A stretch of 64,000 nucleotides of DNA from Pedobacter sp. W3I1 (GCF_030816015.1 NZ_JAUSXN010000001.1:4712001-4776000), one strand, 5' to 3'. Counted from the first letter of the stretch, positions 1 to 8,237 are shown. The notes: generated by a model not told the origin, from the letters alone. Translations and numbers: made by a program.

Positions 1-1225
1 TATTGTAATGATTAAGCGTTTCTACAATTTTATTTTTATTGGCTTCCAATTCTTCGGCATTTACCGAAATTTTATTGGTACCGTAATTTTCGAGCAAATC
101 AATTGTTGGATACTTGTAACCAGATAAATCTAATTTTTCATCATAATTACCAAACTGCTCAACCAGATCGTCCGACTTTTTATCATCTTCATTTTTTTCG
201 ATCGTAAAAGCAGGTTCCTTTTCAGCTTCAATTGGTGGCTCTACCACTAAAGGCAGTGATGAAGCCGCAGCAGTAGCCAATGGCAAATTGGTAGCCAATG
301 GAGATAATACAACAGGTGCCACAGTTTCTTCCGCTTCTTTTTCTTCATAACGGCTTGGCTGTAATACCACATTTTGTTGCTTACGTTCGTTACCTACTGG
401 CTTATCGCGTACCGGAAATTCAATGGGTGTTGATGGTTCTTCGAAAGGATTGTTTTTTACAGCTTGCTCCCTAATGTCGTTTACGTAATCTGGCGTTTCG
501 TTATCAAGGTAAACTTCTTTCTCTTTACGCTCAGGAAATTTAAAATCGATATTATACGCAATGATTAAAATAGTTAATCCGGCAAAAGCGATTAATCCGG
601 CAACACCAGCTGCGCCAATTTGGGCACCTAATAATTTACTGCTCCAATACCCAAACTCGCCTTCTAAATAATGTGGCGATTCTGACCAAAAACTATGTGC
701 GAAACCTAAGGTTAATGAAATAAACAGTAAAAAGAAAAAGCTATAACCTAATGTTTTAGAGATAGAAAGGATTTTAACTTTAAACAATAAACGGTAACCA
801 ATAATAAAAAAGGCCAAAACGAACAGGAAAGAGGCAATACCGAACCATTCGTAAATAAACTGGTGCGATAACAGGGCACCAAACTTGCCTAACCAGTTTT
901 GAACTACAGGTATGGAAACACCAGCTTCTTTTAGTTCTTCTGTTGTTTTAAAAAGATTGCTCCAACCGCCATTTGCGTCGATTACGTAACTCTGATCATC
1001 TTGCCAGGTAAATAAATACGAGGTAAAAGCAATTAAAAAGTATAATGACAATATCACAAAAAACAGACCTGCAATTTTAACTGCACGGCCGTCTGCCAAA
1101 TCGAAGCTTGGCAAAAAATCTCTTTTTTCTTTCGGCTGTCTACCTGATGATGATCTGCCGGGTGCACTTTCTGCACCTTTATCTCTGAATGTATTGGTTT
1201 TAAACTGGTTACCCCTTACCGACAT
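1..1225 (-). CDS. ftsK: DNA translocase FtsK, N-terminal part (cut by window edge)
   Basis: FtsK is the septal DNA pump that clears and resolves chromosomes at division. The minus-strand frame opens with MSVRGNQFK and runs without a stop to the window edge, about 408 codons. A basic head is followed by four membrane segments (roughly residues 48-66, 130-148, 160-178 and 200-225), the layout of the FtsK anchor. Then comes an acidic, Pro-rich linker, and the visible part ends with EELEANKNKIVETL, which resembles the start of the FtsK alpha domain. The ATPase and gamma domains lie outside the window. A TAnnTTTG element lies 29 bp upstream of the start codon. The identification rests on the anchor architecture, the Bacteroidota-style N-terminus and the alpha-domain start. 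Confidence 0.88.
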   Translation of the reverse strand, partial: MSVRGNQFKTNTFRDKGAESAPGRSSSGRQPKEKRDFLPSFDLADGRAVKIAGLFFVILSLYFLIAFTSYLFTWQDDQSYVIDANGGWSNLFKTTEELKEAGVSIPVVQNWLGKFGALLSHQFIYEWFGIASFLFVLAFFIIGYRLLFKVKILSISKTLGYSFFFLLFISLTLGFAHSFWSESPHYLEGEFGYWSSKLLGAQIGAAGVAGLIAFAGLTILIIAYNIDFKFPERKEKEVYLDNETPDYVNDIREQAVKNNPFEEPSTPIEFPVRDKPVGNERKQQNVVLQPSRYEEKEAEETVAPVVLSPLATNLPLATAAASSLPLVVEPPIEAEKEPAFTIEKNEDDKKSDDLVEQFGNYDEKLDLSGYKYPTIDLLENYGTNKISVNAEELEANKNKIVETLNHYN

Positions 1226-1253
1226 TTTCTATCCTAAATAATTTAATATTGAA

Positions 1254-1261
1254 CAAACTTA
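1254..1261 (-). promoter_or_regulatory. -7 element upstream of ftsK
   Basis: On the minus strand the sequence reads TAAGTTTG, a match to the Bacteroidota -7 consensus TAnnTTTG. It lies 29 bp before the ftsK start codon. No TTG at the expected -33 distance is evident, so this is a partial promoter match. Confidence 0.45.
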
Positions 1262-1537
1262 GATAAAACTGCGCAGCATTAACGAAAGCCTAACAAAAAA
1301 AATAATTACAAATTGCAACCATTGCTGTTATATGCTTCCTACCATGCCTCCTCTTTTCAAAACAACGCATCTAACCAGAGGATATATATAGTTATACCTT
1401 TTATTTATAATGTGCCTTAAATTAAATAAAAATATTCATCAGGCATTAAACCTTAAACAGAAATTATTGTCTATTATTTTAACAACACACAAGTTGTTAC
1501 GTTTTATCAAATGAAACGGATTTTGTTTTAGGTTTTG

Positions 1538-1573
1538 TCCCGTTTTGCCTGGAGAGGTTAAACGGGATTTTTA
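1538..1573 (+). terminator. Rho-independent terminator of an unidentified plus-strand transcript
   Basis: TCCCGTTT (1538-1545) pairs with AAACGGGA (1560-1567) and is followed by a run of five T. The T run is only on the plus-strand side, so it would end a rightward transcript. No convincing ORF lies between ftsK (leftward) and this hairpin; the nearest ATG at 1511 opens only a six-codon frame. A small RNA is possible. The rest of 1226-1640 shows nothing else I can name. Confidence 0.5.
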
Positions 1574-1648
1574 TTATAAACCTTATAACTTCAGCTCTAT
1601 TAGTTTTTATTCACAGCGCCCAATTTTAGGCACTTTTCCTAACGCGTT

Positions 1649-1714
1649 CGTCATGCTGAACTTGTTTCAGCATCTGTCCTGCTAGATCGACCCTGAAATA
1701 AATTCAGGGTGACG
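1649..1714. repeat. REP-like palindrome doublet
   Basis: Two adjoining imperfect palindromes: one of type CGTCATGCTGAA..TTCAGCATCT (unit B) and one of type ACCCTGAA..TTCAGGGTGACG (unit A), with CGTCA/TGACG at the outer ends. The same two units recur at 2128, 7059, 39165-39519 and 44661. The arrangement resembles the REP/BIME doublets of other bacteria. No REP-associated transposase is seen in this window. Confidence 0.75.
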
Positions 1715-1808
1715 ACAAAGAATTAAAAATATCTACAGGAGGCCTTTAAAGGTATGTTATATATCGAACACAGACCTAATAGGTGACTTTGGCTGTTCAT
1801 ATTATTCT

Positions 1809-2061
1809 GAAAAGCAGGCTTCTGCGCACTTCTGTTATAACAGTCCTGCTATCACTTCAAGTCCTCACTCATACCTCGTTCCGGGCTTTTCGTTCTATCA
1901 GGTTTATTTAACTCAAGTCTGTAATGCTTAGGCTTTAAGATTAATTGCTAATTAAAATGGTGGGCCCTTGCGTTAGGGATGGTAAGGGTTCAGTGCCGAT
2001 CCTTCATCGGTACCGGAGCGAAGCGCAGCCCTGCAAAAGCCCGACCCTTTTCCGTATTTCA
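1809..2061. repeat. Dispersed ~250-bp chromosomal repeat, copy 1
   Basis: This stretch recurs with roughly 85-90% identity by eye at 2461-2528 plus 3967-4159, where an insertion sequence splits it. Shared landmarks in order are AAAGCAGG, TAACAGTCC, CTATCACTTCAAGTCC, GTTCCGGGCTTTTCG, CTATCAGGTTTATTTAA, GGGCCCTTGCGTTAGGGAT and CCGATCCTTCATCGGTACC. Copy 1 stops matching at 2062, where an IS end begins. More diverged relatives of its middle part lie inside the tandem duplication at 34852-35689. I see no convincing coding sequence in it. Confidence 0.75.
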
Positions 2062-2084
2062 CCTATCGTGTGGACACATCTTTT
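2062..2084 (+). mobile_element. Orphan IS4-family left end
   Basis: The first 23 bases (CCTATCGTGTGGACACATCT plus three T) equal the left terminus of the intact IS at 2529, after which the sequences diverge. No transposase and no right end follow. A TAnnTTTG match (TATATTTG) lies 9 bases beyond, at about the distance where the intact element has TTACTTTG. This is a solo remnant of the same or a sister element, sitting exactly where repeat copy 1 is broken. Confidence 0.65.
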
Positions 2085-2127
2085 GTTAATCCTATATTTG
2101 TTTTTTAGTACACGTTCCGAAGGCGAT

Positions 2128-2154
2128 CGTCATGCTGAATTTATTTCAGCATCT
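2128..2154. repeat. Single REP-like unit B
   Basis: An imperfect palindrome CGTCATGCTGAA..TTCAGCATCT, one half of the doublet type seen at 1649. It lies in non-coding sequence just after the orphan IS end. Confidence 0.65.
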
Positions 2155-2323
2155 TTCCTGCTACTAAAAGGTAGTCATTTCGCAAAAAAAAAATTAATTA
2201 AACGCAAACATTGATTTTTCCGCTCTTTGCCGCGGGGCAAGGTAGTTTTTCGCAGTCAACGTTGTTTTTAGCTGTGCTCAAGAATGCTGGCGCATTTTGG
2301 AGCGCCAAAGTACCCAAAGCATA

Positions 2324-2455
2324 TCTGTCCGTAGAGTTCCGAAGGGCTCTACGGATTAATAATAGAAAAGAGTCTGTGACTCGTTTTAATTGAGTTTATA
2401 AACTCAATTTTATTCTTATATCCATAGAGACGCTATGCTTAACTCTACGGACAGA
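2324..2455. repeat. 132-bp element with 15-bp terminal inverted repeats
   Basis: TCTGTCCGTAGAGTT at 2324-2338 is the perfect reverse complement of 2441-2455. Inside are a further GCTCTACGGA half-site (2345-2354) and a perfect 22-bp palindrome at 2388-2409 centred on TTTATAAA. There is no ORF of note. It looks like a small non-autonomous inverted-repeat element or a strong bidirectional terminator; with one copy in view these cannot be separated. Confidence 0.55.
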
Positions 2456-2460
2456 GCGGG

Positions 2461-2528
2461 GAAAAGCAGGGTTCTGTGTACTTCGGTTATAACAGTCCCG
2501 CTATCACTTCAAGTCCTTCCCGATGAAT
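2461..2528. repeat. Chromosomal repeat copy 2, left part
   Basis: The left portion of the second copy of the 1809-2061 repeat, from GAAAAGCAGG to the target-site duplication. The IS at 2529-3960 separates it from its right part. Confidence 0.7.
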
Positions 2529-3960
2529 CCTATCGTGTGGACACATCTTTTTATTTACTTTGCGCTTGATATGCATCGAGAATTTACAGATTTAGGGGAT
2601 CATCGTTTACTTTTAAGAGGGAATAAGATTTTAAATGACCTTTTTAGCCGGAGTGTTCATTCGATACGGCAACTTACAGATGATGATGCATCCGCAAAAG
2701 GCTTCTACCGTTTTCTCCTGAATGAACGGATAAGCGAGGATGAACTCTTGTCCAACCTTATTGGGAACTGTAAAGCAGCATGTTCAGGCAGATATGTTAT
2801 CTGCTTTCAGGACACTACCGAGATTAACCTTAGTAGTCACGGGAATAGGATAAATAAAACCAGTGGCCTAGGCACCACCAATGCAAACAAAGTTAAGGGG
2901 CTTGGCTTTTTTATACATCCAAGCCTGGTTGTTGATGCAGAGAACTGCATTCCCTATGGTTACTCTGACATTAAGATATGGAACCGACCGCTGGAGTTTA
3001 GCTCAAAATTTGAGCGTCAGTACCAATCGCTGCCTATAGAAGAGAAAGAATCCTATAAATGGATCGAGGCTTCGAACAATACCAAATCTGCATTAAGCGA
3101 TGTTGTAAAGGGTATGCTGATCGTTCAGGACAGAGAGGGCGATATATATGAACAGTTTGCGCTCATTCCAGATGGGCACACCGATCTATTGGTCCGGGCA
3201 AGATCCAACAGAACGCTGGGCGATAAGACCAAGCTTTTCGATTGCCTTTCCGCCTATGAGTCAGCAGGATACTACGAACTTCCTGTAGCCGCCAAGGGGA
3301 AACGGAAAAAGCGGACTGCTAAAATAGAGGTCAGGTATAGAGATATCGAAATAAAAAGCACAAAGGGTACCAGCAAGGGGTTGCCCACTACAGTACCCCT
3401 GTTTATGGTAGAGGCAAAAGAGGTTGGCTACGCAGGAGAGGACAGTATCTGCTGGAGGTTGCTGACTACCCTTCCTGTAGAAAGTATCGAAATGGCAAAG
3501 GCCTGTATAGAATGGTACAGCTGGCGATGGACTATAGAGGAAGTATTCAAGATACTTAAGAAAGAGGGATACAACATAGAAGCATCGGAACTTGAATACG
3601 CCTCTTCGGTTAAAAAACTTTCTATACTGATCATGGAAGTGGTGATCAAACTGTTTCTTATGAGACTCTCCTATGCAGAGCCTGAGATAGAGCTGTCAGC
3701 AGATTCCTGTTTTACGGCCCAGGAGCAGGAGTTTCTTGATCATCGGATAATCCGTCTTGAAGGGAAAACCCAAAAGCAGAAAAACCCATATCAGGCAAAA
3801 GACCTAAAGAGGTATGTATGGGCAATAGCCAGACTTGGGGGATGGAAAGGCTACGAAAGTAACAGGCACCCAGGAATTACTACCCTTTGGATAGGCATCA
3901 AGTATTTTAAAGCATCAATGCAGGGTTGGGATATCCACAGAGATGTGTCCACACGATAGG
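2529..3960 (+). mobile_element. Complete IS4-family insertion sequence, 1432 bp
   Basis: Both ends are defined by eye. The left end CCTATCGTGTGGACACATCT (2529-2548) is the perfect 20-bp inverted repeat of 3941-3960. The hexamer ATGAAT flanks it directly on both sides (2523-2528 and 3961-3966), as expected for a target-site duplication. Removing the element and one hexamer restores CCCGATGAATCGGG, a perfect-stem palindrome, so the insertion is at the centre of a hairpin. A single transposase ORF fills it, and its stop codon lies inside the right inverted repeat. The clean ends suggest a recent insertion. Confidence 0.9.
2571..3959 (+). CDS. IS4-family DDE transposase
   Basis: A 462-aa transposase of the Tn5/IS4 type. 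The N-terminal region (about residues 1-65) resembles the Tn5 DNA-binding domain. The catalytic residues are visible: D81 in FQDTTEI, D187 in VQDREGDI and E322 in YSWRWTIEEVFKILK, which fits the Y-(2)-R-(3)-E-(6)-K signature of the family. I chose the ATG at 2571 because the longer frame from 2523 begins in the target-site duplication outside the element. TTACTTTG, close to the -7 consensus, lies 15 bp upstream of the start. The frame is intact over the full family length, so the element may be active. Confidence 0.9.
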   Translation: MHREFTDLGDHRLLLRGNKILNDLFSRSVHSIRQLTDDDASAKGFYRFLLNERISEDELLSNLIGNCKAACSGRYVICFQDTTEINLSSHGNRINKTSGLGTTNANKVKGLGFFIHPSLVVDAENCIPYGYSDIKIWNRPLEFSSKFERQYQSLPIEEKESYKWIEASNNTKSALSDVVKGMLIVQDREGDIYEQFALIPDGHTDLLVRARSNRTLGDKTKLFDCLSAYESAGYYELPVAAKGKRKKRTAKIEVRYRDIEIKSTKGTSKGLPTTVPLFMVEAKEVGYAGEDSICWRLLTTLPVESIEMAKACIEWYSWRWTIEEVFKILKKEGYNIEASELEYASSVKKLSILIMEVVIKLFLMRLSYAEPEIELSADSCFTAQEQEFLDHRIIRLEGKTQKQKNPYQAKDLKRYVWAIARLGGWKGYESNRHPGITTLWIGIKYFKASMQGWDIHRDVSTR

Positions 3961-3966
3961 ATGAAT

Positions 3967-4159
3967 CGGGATACCTCGTTCCGGGCTTTTCGTTCTATCA
4001 GGTTTATTTAACCCAGTTCTGTACTACCTAGACTTTAAGATTAATTGCTGATTAAAACGTTGGGCCCTTGCGTTAGGGATTGTAAGGGTTCAGTACCGAT
4101 CCTTCATCGGTACCGGAGCGAAGCGCAGCCCTGCAAAGCCCGCCCCTTTCCGTATTTCA
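3967..4159. repeat. Chromosomal repeat copy 2, right part
   Basis: It continues copy 2 after the insertion sequence, from ACCTCGTTCCGGGC to CCGTATTTCA. Beyond 4160 the sequence (GGGATTGGGG..) is what copy 1 probably had before its own interruption. The remaining 4160-4346 holds only a short AGTTGGCA-type repetition and no gene. Confidence 0.7.
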
Positions 4160-4346
4160 CGGGATTGGGGAACGCCAAATCAGTTGGCAGCTTTCAGTTG
4201 GCAATTTTCACACGATGGTTCTTTTGGAGATATAATAGTTTTTTAACCGCTGAGGTCTTGGTAGATTGCCTTACACTATATATATTTAGGCATTAAAGCT
4301 TACAATTCCTTAATTTTAGTTAATTTAAAGCGATTTTTGAAACAAT

Positions 4347-5007
4347 ATGATGAGCATAGCGCAACTCGAAGAACAAATTGAGGCCGGAAACGTACAAGCA
4401 GTAAAAGAAATTTTGGTTGAAAATCCAAAATTGGCGAATGTTGATACTTCTCATCATATTTCGCCACTATTATTGGCTTGTTACTACAAAAAAGCAAGAA
4501 ATAGCCGACTTAATTGCTGAGTTTGTAGATAATTTAACCTTATTTGAAGCCTGTGCAGTTGGTAAATTTGACGCTGCTACCTTATTGATTTTTCAAAACC
4601 CGCAGAGTATAAACGAATTTTCTGAAGATGGTTTTACACCGCTTGGTTTAGCCTGCTATTTCGGACATGAAGAATTAGCCCGTTTTCTGGTTTTAAAAGG
4701 CGCTGATGTTAACCTGGCATCAAAAAATGGCTTTAATGTATTCCCCATTCACTCGGCAGTTGCCGCTAATAATTTCAATATCACTAAAATGCTGTTAGAT
4801 GCGGGCGCATACCCGAATGTTTGTCAGAAAGCAGGCTTAGCTCCTTTACATACTGCCGCACAATTGGGAAATATTGAATTGATTATTTTATTGTTAGAAC
4901 ACGGCGCAGATGTTTCTTTACGCATGGAAGGCGGAAAACTACCTGCAGATTTAGCCGCAGAAAAAGGCTTTAATGAAATTGCAGAAATTTTAAGAGACGA
5001 TGACTAG
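4347..5007 (+). pseudogene. Ankyrin-repeat protein, frameshifted
   Basis: Two frames together make one ankyrin-repeat protein of about 220 aa. Frame 1 starts at 4347 (MMSIAQLEEQIEAGN) and reads to ..LLLACYYKK. It then meets an A6 run at 4488-4493, after which it continues as ARNSRLNC and stops. The other frame carries on with QEIADLIAEFVDNLTLFEAC to 5007. Removing one A joins ACYYKK directly to QEIADLI. At least three ankyrin units follow (DGFTPLGLACYFGHEELA, FPIHSAVAANN, GLAPLHTAAQLGN). The gene may be broken, may be read by slippage on the A run, or the run may be a sequencing error. Such proteins mediate protein-protein contacts; the partner is unknown. Confidence 0.75.
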
Positions 5008-5011
5008 TTTT

Positions 5012-5083
5012 CGATTCTCAGTTTATAGTTTGCATTTTCAGTTGATTTAACTGATAACTGAATACTGCCAATTGAAAACTGAA
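5012..5083. repeat. Heptad-type AACTG repeat spacer
   Basis: The gap between the ankyrin gene and the pspC-like gene repeats short units such as AACTGAA and AACTGCC in complementary arms (TCAGTTTATAGT against AACTGATAACTG). It belongs to the 7-nt-period spacer class seen in many gaps here. It sits between convergent genes and may act as a terminator. Confidence 0.5.
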
Positions 5084-5302
5084 CTATTCCCATATCCTCA
5101 ACCGCATTCTTTTCATATACGTTCTGATATCGAGCACAACGGCTGCCAAAAAATAGAATAATATAGGAAAACCCACCGCCAAAAACGACGAATAAATAAA
5201 AAACAGACGCACTTTAGCTGTACTCATATTCAGCTTATTGGCCAAATAAGTAGAAACGCCAAAACTCTGCTGCTCAAAATAAGTTATAATTCTCTGGAAC
5301 AT
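5084..5302 (-). CDS. PspC-domain small membrane protein
   Basis: 72 aa. The N-terminal FGVSTYLANKLNMSTAKVR resembles the PspC motif (G-x3-A-x-L-x5-VR). It is followed by about 30 hydrophobic residues (LFFIYSSFLAVGFPILFYFL) and a basic tail. PspC proteins are small inner-membrane proteins linked to the phage-shock envelope stress response in other bacteria. No other psp gene is visible nearby, so the role here is open. The gene stands alone, convergent with the ankyrin gene. Confidence 0.75.
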   Translation of the reverse strand: MFQRIITYFEQQSFGVSTYLANKLNMSTAKVRLFFIYSSFLAVGFPILFYFLAAVVLDIRTYMKRMRLRIWE

Positions 5303-5433
5303 TTTATGCCTATTTTAAAATATTAATCGCACTGCACTAGATAAAAATTATCCGAACCAAAACCATCATTTTGCTTTCAAACGCTAATTTATGAAATTTA
5401 ATTGGTTAAATTTCAATCGCATAACCTCACTCA

Positions 5434-5649
5434 TTATTGCAAAACCAATTTCTCGAAATCCTGTCTATCCTCATGTTTAATAAAAAGTGTTTGCTGTTCT
5501 GTCAGTCCTGAAAACTTTTTGATCAGTTCTGCCTTAAATTTATGGACATCAACATCTTTGTTTAAAATAACAGTTAAGGCATCGGCATTACCCCTAACCT
5601 CAATAATCAGATTAGGATATAGTTCTCTTAGCTCGTGTGGAAATTCCAT
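5434..5649 (-). CDS. Conserved hypothetical protein, 71 aa
   Basis: A small soluble protein (MEFPHELRELYPNLIIEVRG..) with an alternating beta/alpha pattern and no recognised motif. It follows the DUF2851 gene on the same strand at a distance of 52 bp and may share its transcript. The opposite strand also has an open frame over this region, but the minus-strand product has a normal, charged, soluble composition, while the plus-strand one is Ser/Leu-rich like a shadow. Function unknown. Confidence 0.6.
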   Translation of the reverse strand: MEFPHELRELYPNLIIEVRGNADALTVILNKDVDVHKFKAELIKKFSGLTEQQTLFIKHEDRQDFEKLVLQ

Positions 5650-5701
5650 AATATAAAAACGGATTATTAGGTAGAAAGTTTTACTGGAAATCAGAATCTG
5701 G

Positions 5702-6985
5702 TTAGGCCTGCTTTAAAATTTTAATTCCAATACCACAAGATAGGCATTTTTTCTCATCACAATATTGCTTTTTTAGCTGCAAAATTCCCTGAGAGGCAAA
5801 TGCATTCGCCATCTTCACTCCTGCTCCTGTAAATTTATCGGTAATTGCATTTTGCTCAGCTGGCAAACTTTCTAACAGTTTTATCGCTCTACTGATATAA
5901 TATGGTGTAGCTGTATGTTTGCCATAAGCGAATAAAAACAAGGCGACAGTATTTAACAGGACACTATCTACAGATGTTTTTCCAATTTGGGTATTCACTC
6001 CAGAAGCTACTTTCTTAAAATGATAATGTGTTTTCCAGTAATCATTTACCGGCAGGTTTTCAAATAAGGTATGCAGTTCAGCCACATTCTTTATTTCCAT
6101 AATTTTAGAAAAAAGATGATTGGCTTTTATAATTAATGCGGCAAATTGTGCTAAACGAATGGTTGGAAAGTTTTGAGGACGCATCCGCATAAATTTCCAC
6201 ATCGAAACGTCAACCGGTGTAATGTTATATTTCTTTTGAAGAAACAGAAATTCGGTTTTTAACTTTCGGGGATATTCTTCCTCAAACTGATCGTTTAAAA
6301 AACCAGCGGCACCAAAAACCAATGCTTCTATTTGATGTGGATTATTTTTATGCCTGGCATAAATATGCTGCGAAACTGCTTTGGCAAACAACTCGAAAGG
6401 CAAAGCATTTATTTTGAATCCAAAATTACGCGCCATGAACCGGTAGAAAGTCTCATCCCAATTCCCGTTTAATTCATTTAAGGTTTCTGTAACAGCATTT
6501 GTTTTCTGCTCAAAACGCTCCACTAAGGTTCTTGATAAAAAAGAATCTACAATCAACTCATCTACCCTCCCAATTTGAGAAATACAAGGAAAATCAGTTA
6601 AAGTGAGGAACAGATTTTCGTATTTTCTAATCAGATCAGTAGAAATCCGGTTCTTCAATTCTAAAACCGGCAAAATGGATCCATCCATCCTTTTTATTTC
6701 GGCATCATGCTCGTAAACTACATGCAGGATTACATTTTCATATACAGGATTAACCTGATGGTTGTGCTTTAACCAATCAGACGATTTTAAATGAATTTCT
6801 ACATTTCCCGCCCAGGTAGTATTGCCAATTTCGATTTTTGCATGAAAAAAATCAGGACCGGCATCCTTATTGAGCAAGCCTGGGTTTATGATTTTCAGAT
6901 TTTCTCCACGAGTGGTTTGCAGATCGTTAAAATCAAACGACCTGAACTGCCAAACGTAATGAAGAAAATCTTCCGGAAAATTCAT
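5702..6985 (-). CDS. DUF2851 family protein
   Basis: 427 aa, full length for this Bacteroidota family of unknown function. The conserved N-terminus (FPEDFLHYVWQF, NAGPDFF-like KDAGPDFFHAKI, WAGNVEIHLKSSDW) is present. A C-terminal cysteine cluster C-x4-C-x2-C (CDEKKCLSC, about residues 410-418) could bind metal. No signal peptide or membrane segment is seen, so it is probably cytoplasmic. The gene has its own upstream gap of 215 bp with a REP doublet. Confidence 0.85.
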   Translation of the reverse strand: MNFPEDFLHYVWQFRSFDFNDLQTTRGENLKIINPGLLNKDAGPDFFHAKIEIGNTTWAGNVEIHLKSSDWLKHNHQVNPVYENVILHVVYEHDAEIKRMDGSILPVLELKNRISTDLIRKYENLFLTLTDFPCISQIGRVDELIVDSFLSRTLVERFEQKTNAVTETLNELNGNWDETFYRFMARNFGFKINALPFELFAKAVSQHIYARHKNNPHQIEALVFGAAGFLNDQFEEEYPRKLKTEFLFLQKKYNITPVDVSMWKFMRMRPQNFPTIRLAQFAALIIKANHLFSKIMEIKNVAELHTLFENLPVNDYWKTHYHFKKVASGVNTQIGKTSVDSVLLNTVALFLFAYGKHTATPYYISRAIKLLESLPAEQNAITDKFTGAGVKMANAFASQGILQLKKQYCDEKKCLSCGIGIKILKQA

Positions 6986-7058
6986 TCTTGAAGATAATGA
7001 ATTTATTTGGCTACAACTAACTTATAAGTTTAAATTTTGAGCTTTTAATTATGCGCGA

Positions 7059-7171
7059 CGTCACCCTGAATTTATTTCAGGGTCTTACATGCAAAAAAGA
7101 TGCTGACCACGAAGTAGCTATTAGACCTTTAAAGCTATAAAAACTACTAATAAAACAAGTTCAGCATGACG
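7059..7171. repeat. REP-like doublet with an enlarged loop
   Basis: Unit A (CGTCACCCTGAA..TTCAGGGTCT, 7059-7085) is followed by the two halves of unit B (AGATGCTGA at 7099-7107 and TTCAGCATGACG at 7160-7171). The two B halves are split by about 50 bp that carry their own short hairpin. This is the same family as 1649-1714. Confidence 0.65.
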
Positions 7172-7200
7172 TTTGAGGTCAGGTAAGATTAGAAATAATT

Positions 7201-8109
7201 TTAGGTCACTTTAACTTCAGCCTTCTTTTTATAATTGGTAATAAAAACCCCTGCAATAATTAAAACGGTTGCAACTACTAAGTCAATACCTACCTTTTCA
7301 TTTAAAATTAACCAACCTAAAAATATCGCGATAATGGTGTTAAAGTAAGTTAGGATAGAAACTTCGGATGCTGAAACCCTTTTTAGGGCATAATGATAAC
7401 AGAAATAACCCAAAACAGACCCGAACACAGCCAAATAAACAGTGGCAAATATGCTTTCTGTTTTCCAGGAATTTACATCAGCCTTACCAGAAAACACCAT
7501 TGCTAAGCCCAACTGAATAATGGCCGAAAACACAAACTGGTAAAATAGATTTAAAAAAATATATTGAGGTTTACCACTGTGTTTCTTCGAATAAATGGTG
7601 CCGACTGTCCAACCTGAAACCGCAATTATCAAAGATAAAATCCCGTTCCGGTAACCTGGTTCAAGCAAATCATTCAAACCGTCTCTAAAAATAAAAACAA
7701 TACCTAAAAAACCGATAAAAACGCCAATAAATCCCTTTAAACTTGCCTTTTGAATCCCTAGAAATACGCATCCGAGAAATACGAGCAAGGGAGAGGTGGC
7801 ATTAATTAAGGAAGCCAATCCACTTGGAATAGTCTTTTCAGCAACGGTTGTCATGCCATTGGCAATTACCACCATTAAAATAGACAATAAGATTTGTCGT
7901 TTAAAACTCGACCATCCAATCCATTTTAATTCCTTCTGTTTAATTAACAGAACCAATATAATTATTGAAGCAACAGATTGACGAATGGCCGTTACATACC
8001 AGGCCGGAATACTTTCTACGGCAACCCTTATTCCTAAATATGTTGTGCCCCATATCAAAGCCACGCCAAATAGGGCGAGTATGAGTTTAAGATCTATTTT
8101 TGATTTCAT
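7201..8109 (-). CDS. DMT-superfamily (EamA) transporter
   Basis: 302 aa with about ten hydrophobic segments in two repeated halves of five, the EamA/RhaT layout. The motif WGTTYLGIRVAVE near the N-terminus is typical, and the second half opens with GWTVGTIYSKK. Members export amino acids, metabolites or drugs across the inner membrane; the substrate cannot be read from sequence. The gene stands alone between a REP doublet and a CAAAG-type heptad spacer. Confidence 0.85.
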   Translation of the reverse strand: MKSKIDLKLILALFGVALIWGTTYLGIRVAVESIPAWYVTAIRQSVASIIILVLLIKQKELKWIGWSSFKRQILLSILMVVIANGMTTVAEKTIPSGLASLINATSPLLVFLGCVFLGIQKASLKGFIGVFIGFLGIVFIFRDGLNDLLEPGYRNGILSLIIAVSGWTVGTIYSKKHSGKPQYIFLNLFYQFVFSAIIQLGLAMVFSGKADVNSWKTESIFATVYLAVFGSVLGYFCYHYALKRVSASEVSILTYFNTIIAIFLGWLILNEKVGIDLVVATVLIIAGVFITNYKKKAEVKVT

Positions 8110-8120
8110 GAGCAGTTTTT

Positions 8121-8220
8121 AACCGCAAAGAACACCAAGTTCGGCGCAAAGCGGCACAAAGTTTTAAACCAAGTGGCATTCATTTGAAAACAGGTAACTT
8201 TCTTTGTGGTCTTGGGGTTA
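8121..8220. repeat. CAAAG-type heptad repeat with inverted arm
   Basis: 8121-8164 is a run of 7-nt units such as ACCGCAA, AGAACAC, GGCGCAA and AGCGGCA. 8200-8220 (CTTTGTGGTCTTGGGGTTA) is its approximate reverse complement, so the pair can form a long imperfect hairpin between the DMT gene and pyrF. Confidence 0.5.
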
Positions 8221-8237
8221 AAAGAAAAACTATTTGC

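Noticed and set aside
1945..2393. Two short plus-strand ORFs in the repeat region
   Set aside because: They run through the dispersed repeat, the orphan IS end and a REP unit, with unlikely composition; no family resemblance.
2523..2570. Upstream start of the transposase
   Set aside because: It begins in the target-site duplication outside the element, so it cannot belong to the IS.
4045..4296. 83-codon ORF after the IS
   Set aside because: It lies in copy 2 of the dispersed repeat, and its N-terminus is the same shadow as in copy 1.
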